Below, in pieces: positions 57,784 through 64,000 of a stretch of DNA of 64,000 nt (its first letter is position 1; each line of letters opens with the position of its first letter). Made by a program: the position numbers and the translations under genes. This DNA is from Larix kaempferi (taxonomy: Eukaryota > Streptophyta > Pinopsida > Pinales > Pinaceae): positions 11,841,501 through 11,905,500 of the forward strand of contig BSBM01000092.1 of assembly GCA_027924585.1 (NCBI GenBank). The letters run 5' to 3'. The notes below the pieces were generated by a model. It searched no databases. It was not told where the DNA came from and saw only the letters and a list, made by a program, of their open reading frames with translations.

Positions 57784-58178
57784 CCCTAGTCAGTTAACTA
57801 GGGTTCTTGGTCAAGTTAACCAAGTAGAGTAAAGAGTAAGACCCTAGAAGGTACACTAGGGCCCCCAACTGTCTCCTGGGGTTCTTGGTCGGGGACCAAG
57901 CAGGTTGATGCCATGGCAAAGTTCCTAGCATGTGGCTAGGGCCCCTATTTGTCTCTAGGGTGTTTTGGTCTGGGACCAGACAGTTTCTTGGTCACGAGGA
58001 CCAAGCAGATCTTGCAGGTTGAGACAGAGACATCCTGGTCTAGGACCAGGCAAATTCTTGGTCACAAGGACCAAGTAGGTCTTACAGGTGGTTGATCAAC
58101 ATTTAGTCTAGGACTGAAAGCTCAGCCTGGGGATGAGAGCCATTCCATGAGAATGGAGGTTCTTGGTTAGTTACCAAG
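57784..58178 (+). ncRNA. Array of about ten mini-hairpins (Y element, plus copy)
   Basis: Inverted repeats are at 57784-57803, 57806-57824, 57884-57900, 57964-57980, 57987-58005, 58034-58050, 58057-58075, 58140-58156 and 58162-58178, plus weaker ones. Stems switch between CTTGGTC/GACCAAG, CCTGGTC/GACCAGG, CCCTAGT/ACTAGGG and CATTC/GAATG. The order parallels the minus copy at 29450-29791. Confidence 0.6.
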
Positions 58179-59274
58179 ATGATGATGTGTGATGTCCTCT
58201 TCTCCTAGTTCCTCGAGATGGTTGAGTTAGATGGTCTTCTCGAGGGGCTGACCACCCCTTGATGGAGCCACTAGCAATTGACCTAAGGAGCAATCTAGAG
58301 GGCCAGGTGATCACATCATCCAGCGTGGACCCTTCCTTATACAGTGATGATGAACTTTCAGGTTGTATGGAACATTTGTACATTTGAGAGAGAGATGACT
58401 GGTTGTCCCCACCTTGGGTGATTTGATTTTGGTCCTTACACCTTGTTGATTATTGGTCTTGTGGTACCTTGCCTTTGACTTGTGGTTAGTAGGGTCATCT
58501 ACCCACCTTGAGTTGTTTTGATTTGTACCTATTATCACACAACTTGTAGTTGTCCCAAAAGGTGATCCTATCCAGGATGGTAGAGGTGTTGGAAAACTAA
58601 AGAGGTGACCCAAGAGATGCCACGGTTTCCAATGCAATTGGGTGTCACGTTAACCGAGGCACTCTTCACTTTGGATCGAGCCTAAGCAAGACCAAGGGGG
58701 AGACCCTAGCTTAGCCAATGAAGGCTAGCAAACCCAATCAAGACCTCCTAGGGAAATGTGATGGTGATAAAAGAGAAGATCAAGAGAGGATTAGATCTAG
58801 ATCTAGAATGGGTACGTGGACCCAAAGAGTTAGGGCTTGGTTGAAGAGGCTTGAGAAATGACAAATATTCAACCAATGAAAGCTAAAGGCCACTTATGAG
58901 ATTAAAGTAACAGATCTAGATAGATCTAGTGCCAAAATAATAGATCCAAGTGGGGTCCACCCTTACAATATGGAAATTGGTCCAAATGGGGCCCACAAGG
59001 TGAAAATCAAAGAAGGCACTAGCTGTTTTGCAAATGAGTGGTGTTGCCGCCTCTTACGCACCTGGGGTTAACGCAGCGGAAATATTCAAGCTGCTAGGTG
59101 CGTCCTTGGGGCCAAGTCTGAGTCAAGTACTGTCACTTGATCTTGACTCCTCCGTTTAGGCTTAACTCCTAACGAAGCCAAGGGGGGTAGACCATATTAA
59201 TGTTACTAAGGGTTTAGATACTTAGTTCTTCTGGATGAGAGATGTTATTTAGGAGTTTATTATGGGTTTAGGGT

Positions 59275-62198
59275 TGTTACCAGCTATTTTGTACAATAGC
59301 TGAATTTCTTCTGAGCCGCCAGTGTCATGAACATGTTCAATGTTCATCATCAGTGTTCAAAAGTTCAGAAGTCATTTTCAGGGCAATTTTGCCCCTTTTG
59401 TAATAACTGCATGTTCATACCCCCATGGGGAATTTGTAAAAAGTTGGTCTAAATGGGGTCCTTTTATAAAAGACTCGGCTATCCTTAAGTTTAGCCATTT
59501 GGGGAATACTCTAGAGTGTTTTTTTCCTTAGGAATTATGCGCTACTCATCAGTGGCGTATAATCCTTGAGTTTTTCACTCAAACCTCTAAAGCTGGAGTA
59601 TTTCCCACGATGGTCAAAACCTAAGGTGGTTATTAGAGTCTTGTGTCTAGCATTTTTTACGTGTTAGTCATCTTGATTGAGTCGTATGAACATGTACTAG
59701 GTCCCCTAGGAGTTTCGTTTGATTCCGGCAAAAGTAATTTTTTTCGTAATTTAGACCATTTTTTAATGGTTTAAATGGATTTTTTCAAGTTGTGATAAAA
59801 GCCTCCTCCGGAGGCGGAATTGGGCGTGGGAAGGTTCGTTTTGACGCTCAGAGCGTCCTCTTTACCCTAGCACCCTCATTCTTCAGTTTCCAGGTGATTA
59901 CGTCACCTCTGGGGGAGTTTTGGCTAATAATGCATCATTTTGGCACTTAATTGCTAAAAATGGTGAAAATGCACTAGAGTCCAAAAATCAAATAAGTCAA
60001 AAAACATTAAAAATTGATTTTTGAAAGGTTGAATATGGTTAGTGAGAGGTGTACGACTACATCCAAATAATAAACCATGCCATAAATCAAAGTTTGGATT
60101 TTGCAAAATTAATTAAAGGGATGACATGAGCTTACCTTCACGTGAACTCCTTCATGGATTCACGATTTAGTGATGTGGCATGGTTTTAATGGGAGGTTGA
60201 GAGTGCATTAATTTTATGGTGGGCGCCTTCCTAAAGTCATGGCCACCTCATGGCTTGGCTCTCACTATAACTCAAGTCAACCCCTACATTAGCTCACGCA
60301 TTATCTCCTCAAGGCTCACGTATATCCCTTCAAGCCCACGTCACTGGTTATGTGGAGACTCGTGAATGGATGGTGGAGTTTCCAAGAAGAGGGATGGGGG
60401 GCACCTTGCCAAGGTGGAGGCCACCTCCCCATCCTCATTACTTCAACTCGAGCTTATTGATGGGGATCTCCACTCCAAGCTGTGGTGATTGAATTGTAAC
60501 TGGAAATTCGATTGGAGTTTGTCTCCTCCAAGTGCCAATTCGAATTAGGCCTCTTGGTCTCTTGTAGTTTGTATAAGTAAGAGTGCTTGGCTCTCTCTTT
60601 TTCATGGAGATTTTGGGCAAGAACACTTTGCCGAAGTTATATTGTAATAGTTGTTTAGGTTTTGGAATAAAGAAGTGACTTTGGAGGTCCATGCATGAGC
60701 CTTATGTATTGTGGTTTCATCTTGTGAGGTGATATCTTTCTCACCCTATGCTTGTATTTCAAATCATTATTCAGTTTATGCTTTAAGAAGACTAACGATC
60801 TAGTACCTAAGCATTTGATCGGATTTGTTTGTTGAGTATATGGTTTTGCAGGGATCATTGAAAGTGAAAAAGGGCTTGGATTAGCAAGTTTGGTTGTCTC
60901 TTTGATTGGTTGGCTTTAGTAGCTTAGATTAGTTATATTTGCTATGATAGATTGCTTAACTTAGTTTCATCATTTTTTGGAATACTAATTGCTAGTTAGT
61001 TCATTTTTGTTACTTAGCATATTAATTTTTAGATCATATTTTACATTATTTGAGCTATCATTTGTGTTTCCTTATTTATAATTTGCATCTCATATAGTGT
61101 AAATAAGTCTCTTGAACCTGTCGCAAGACGAGTCAAGAGCACTCTCTATCGGAGAGCATTTTTATTGTTGCATTGCATCGCATATAGTGTAGATAAGACT
61201 CTTGAATTAGGCCTTAATGCAAGATCAAGAGCACTCTCTATTGAAGAGCATTTTTCTTGTGCTCTAATTAAAACACTTCCAACTGACACCCCCTTTCTAA
61301 AATATATTTCGTTGTTTCCTTGTCGGAGTATGCTCTGACCGACCTAAAAATCAGATTACTCAGAAACGGCATTGGATTGTTTAATCTCATAAGTGATAAC
61401 CATAATAAAAACTTTCACCCCATAACCAACCAATCCGGAGTTGATCGATAAGATAAGTTCGGTGGGTAATCTCCTAGTTGGGGGCACCGGGGTTCCATGT
61501 TCATCCTCTAGCTTGTTGGTTAAGTTCCTTGGACACCTAGCATAAAGCACTGGGTGGCCCGACAGGTCCTTGAACGGAGGCACTTGATACTATCTTTTCC
61601 GGACAGACTTCCAGTACCTCGCGTATCGGTTGGAAGTACCCTTAGCCATAATAATAATCAAGAACACCTAAAATACTTCAAAATTTACCAAGAACAATTT
61701 CAAAATGATCTCACGAACATTACATTGAGACTTATTTTACAGCATCCCAAGTACCTATTGACTCCATTTGGCACTGGTCGACAAGACTTATATGTATCAC
61801 CTTGAGTTGGACCATTAGTCCTTTGGTATTTGTTTAATTATCTCGTGGATGCTTATTTAATTTCCAAGTCATCATATACTGTTCATCTTGATATTTGTGT
61901 TTTGTAATTGCAACGTGGATTGCGTATTTTATAGTGTTCTCATCATAAAAACTCCTAAGCAACACCCATCCGCATCATTTCATCACTTAAAACACTTAAA
62001 AACACAGAGCCATAGAAAACTCTTTGTTAGGGACAATCCCCCTTGGCTTCGTTAGGAGTTTGCCTAAACAGAGGAGCTGGGATTCAGGTGACAGTACCTG
62101 GCTCATTGCTTGCCCCCAAGGCCACACCTCTCCCACTTTTAGTGAGGAGACAGCTTTCGAAAGATTTCTGCTGCTGGTGTGCATCTCAGCGGACAATA
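59275..62198 (+). mobile_element. Family X LTR, complete plus copy (element C) with target duplication AGGGT (2,924 bp)
   Basis: The element starts TGTTACCAGC and ends GGACAATA (canonical GGACAACA with one substitution). It is flanked by AGGGT at 59270-59274 and 62199-62203. It inserted into another X copy in the opposite orientation. It contains TATAAG (60572-60577), an acceptor-like TTTTGCAG (to 60851), hairpin modules (61109-61139 and 61199-61231), GTATGCTCT (61328-61336) and the 3' block (62028-62198). No coding domain is present. Confidence 0.87.
61109..61231 (+). ncRNA. Two tandem hairpin modules of X element C
   Basis: Module 1 (61109-61139) has CTCTTG/CAAGAG around ACCTGTC/GACGAGT with a GCAA loop. 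Module 2 (61199-61231) keeps the outer stem but has a weak inner stem. Starts are 90 bp apart, against 89 in element B and 97 in element A. Confidence 0.5.
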
Positions 62199-63011
62199 AG
62201 GGTAAAGTGTCACAAGATAGCCTTTGCAAAATGATTTGTAATTAGATAAGTGCTTTCACCAGCAAGAAATAAAGATTCACAATATTGATATTAAGCAGAT
62301 ACATAAACCATTGCCTTATGGAGTCAAATAGTATGCTGAAATGAAAGCAGAAGTTGAAATGTTTTGTGAGTGCTGTCTTGGTTGTTTTTAATTATTAAAG
62401 TATGAAACTTGATTAGGGGAAAAAGGGGAAAACTCCTGATATACTGTGAGGTACGGGGAGGAATGTCCGGAACTTTAGAAATTGGTGGTTCCGTACAATG
62501 ACATGTTGGCTGTCCAGAGTCTCCAGAGCGTGCGTGTTCAACACTACACCAACCAGGGATGTAGTCTAACGATGCCCTTAAGATCTCGGTACAGTGGTTC
62601 CAGCATCCCCAGGCAGAATTTCCCTACACAAAGTCTAACCGAAGTGCCGGATTTTCACTATCTTAAAAGGGATGTTGATTTTATTAAGTGAGTATTAAGT
62701 TAAGTGTGAAAAGTTAAATGAGTTGTTGCACTCTTTTCTGGTTTCCCCGGGACCAGTGTCCGCAGGGGAAAGAGCATACTTTGAGACACAACAAAATATT
62801 TGTTCAAATTCTTAGTGCTTATAGTATATGAAATTAAATCAATAACTTACATAAAACAAATAAACCTGCCAAATCTATGTGTCACTTTTTGATCAACCTC
62901 CACTAATCGGCGATGCCTTTGGGTGGAGGTGAGAGCATACTTCGTGGCAACGAGATTGGCTCTATTTAATGAACAAAATACAAAAATTAACTATCTAATC
63001 AAAGTATGCAC

Positions 63012-64000
63012 TGTTATCACACTATAGTGGCAGGGCTACTATCCTTGTTCAGCGGATATCTGCACATTCCAGAGCTTCCATTATTCCAGAGCATGGCTAT
63101 ATATTTTGGATCACTCATGATCAGAGCAGTATATTATTCAGATTTATGTTAGACCTTGTGTCAAGGCTGAGCCTTGAGAGTTCAGATTTGATGACCGATG
63201 TGACCCTTTATCCCATACAGTTCCAGTTCAGTGCTTAGAGGTGTATTGCAGCAGTGTTTCAGATGGTACATGATGATTATTATGATGATGTTGTATGATC
63301 TATGGATATGTTATCACTGACTGTGGATTATTATCTTGTTGATTTAGTCATGTTTACAGCATCTGCTTGGTATATTATTCCTGATGTGGCAAACTGTTTA
63401 AAATGAACTATAAATCATAAAATGGACAATTGCTTGCACATTTAGGTCATTTAACAAAACCCACTGGTTTTCACCTTACATAGATATGGTCTTTCTTGAC
63501 ACCAGTTGTCTGCTAGTGTAGGCTCCATATTCACTTGACTCCATCCATACATGACTTTCCTATTTGACTTTAAACCTTGACCTGTCTCATTTGACTTTCT
63601 GATACTGAAGACTTCCCCATTTTTCTACCTCTGTGTTTGGACCGCATCCCTGTATATTCAGTGTCTCGGCTCTAAGTTGGTGACAAAACTTGCCATTGGT
63701 GAGTTGGATTGTAGGCCTAAATCATTCTGGTCGGTTGTCCCGATGTTTGGCATTGGCTCGAACTCCCCCTAGTCACTTGAGATGTTGTTGTCTAAAACTG
63801 AAAGCTCATGTTCTACCTATGGAAATGTATGAATTCGCCCATGGAAACTAAAAAAGGGGCAAGAGCGATGAACAACGAAAAATACTCCTCGAAGAGTATA
63901 AGAAAGGTCCAAAAAGCAATGGTTCTTAAAAGTTATATCTAAACAATTGCTGACCTTATATATATTTGAAAACATGCCCTGGATGCAAGCTGCAACTAGT
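63012..64000 (+). mobile_element. Family W1 LTR, plus copy, 5' part, runs off the window
   Basis: It starts TGTTATCACACTATAGTGGC, preceded by TGCAC, and is closely colinear with 36876-37880 up to the end of the window. It includes the GCGGATATCTGC palindrome at 63052-63063. It is inserted in the minus X copy. The 3' end and target duplication lie outside the window. Confidence 0.8.

Larger units (their letters stand above)
45131..58529 (+). repeat. Family Y element, plus copy split by an X insertion
   Basis: The segments 45131-45352 and 57786-58529 are consecutive parts of one Y element. The junction GAGGATG|GTACC|CTAGTCAG is uninterrupted in the minus Y copy at 29790 (reverse complement). 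It carries the mini-hairpin array at 57784-58178. A W element truncates it at 58530. Ends are undefined. Confidence 0.7.
43962..64000 (+). other. Intron 4 of the hydrolase gene (more than 20 kb, runs off the window)
   Basis: The intron starts at a GTAAGT donor and no downstream exon of the hydrolase is recognisable before 64000. It is filled by Z, Y, X and W repeats nested in each other. The stretch 43970-44700 shows nothing recognisable beyond AT-rich noncoding DNA. If the last exons were lost, the gene would be truncated instead. Confidence 0.7.
58530..64000 (-). mobile_element. Family W LTR, minus copy, 3' end at 58530, runs off the window
   Basis: It starts on the plus strand as TATTATCACACAACTTGTAG (TGTT changed to TATT), preceded by GTACC, and is colinear with the reverse complement of 25602-25836. 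It is interrupted at 59042 by a minus X copy. Its other end is not in the window. Confidence 0.65.
59042..64000 (-). mobile_element. Family X LTR, minus copy split by two insertions, runs off the window
   Basis: The 3' terminus TGTTGCCGCC is at 59042 and the conserved block spans 59042-59192. The copy continues at 62204-63011 after X element C (TSD AGGGT) and is interrupted again by the W element at 63012. AGAGCATAC motifs lie at 62771-62779 and 62932-62940. The part 62380-62960 is colinear with 34290-34880. Confidence 0.7.

Noticed and set aside
44100-64000. Search for the remaining hydrolase exons (VTEESLMDRL-like and the catalytic Asp/His region)
   Set aside because: No in-frame match with splice borders was seen on the plus strand. 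The region is occupied by identified repeats.

Overview
The window reads as nuclear DNA of a seed plant with a very large genome. A gymnosperm, probably a conifer, is the best guess. That guess rests on one gene whose introns are about 8, 15, 17 and more than 20 kb long and are packed with old, nested retrotransposon-derived repeats. It is inference: no lineage-specific marker was seen. There are no bacterial operons, rRNA genes, tRNA genes or CRISPR arrays.

The only recognisable host gene is on the + strand. It encodes an alpha/beta-hydrolase (serine hydrolase/esterase-like, the plant family typified by Arabidopsis At3g47560). Four internal coding exons are visible: 3538-3656, 11618-11700, 26492-26613 and 43797-43961. 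They join in frame through GT-AG introns and give about 162 codons. These carry the oxyanion-hole HGF segment, a DFSGNG turn and the GHSKG nucleophile elbow. The first exon (start codon) and the 3' exons (catalytic Asp and His) were not found, so the gene probably runs off both ends or has exons I cannot recognise.

The introns hold several related families of large, apparently non-coding, LTR-like elements, named here for convenience. W begins TGTTATCACA and ends TGTGATAACA; the four copies with both ends located span about 3.2 to 4.5 kb once nested insertions are removed. X begins TGTTACC or TGTTGCC and ends GACAACA or GGCAACA; the two TSD-bounded copies are about 2.9 and 3.9 kb, with a TATA box and a conserved 3' block of about 170 bp. 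Y carries a dense array of mini-hairpins. Z is a smaller shared repeat. Five insertions have perfect 5-bp target-site duplications (TATAC, CATCC, GTATG, GTACC, AGGGT) and one has an imperfect one. Insertions nest several levels deep: W in W in X in Y in intron 4, and at least four levels in intron 2. No element shows an internal coding domain, so they are probably solo LTRs or non-autonomous elements. Small coding relics do occur: a LINE fragment at 10893-11386 and an RNase H fragment at 15013-15465.

The most interesting signal is RNA-like structure inside these repeats. X carries two tandem hairpin modules whose stems change on both sides between copies. W carries hairpins at both termini and a small internal hairpin with paired changes. 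Y carries about ten short hairpins in about 400 bp, seen in two independent copies. This suggests that the transcribed part of these LTR families is, or was, selected for structure.
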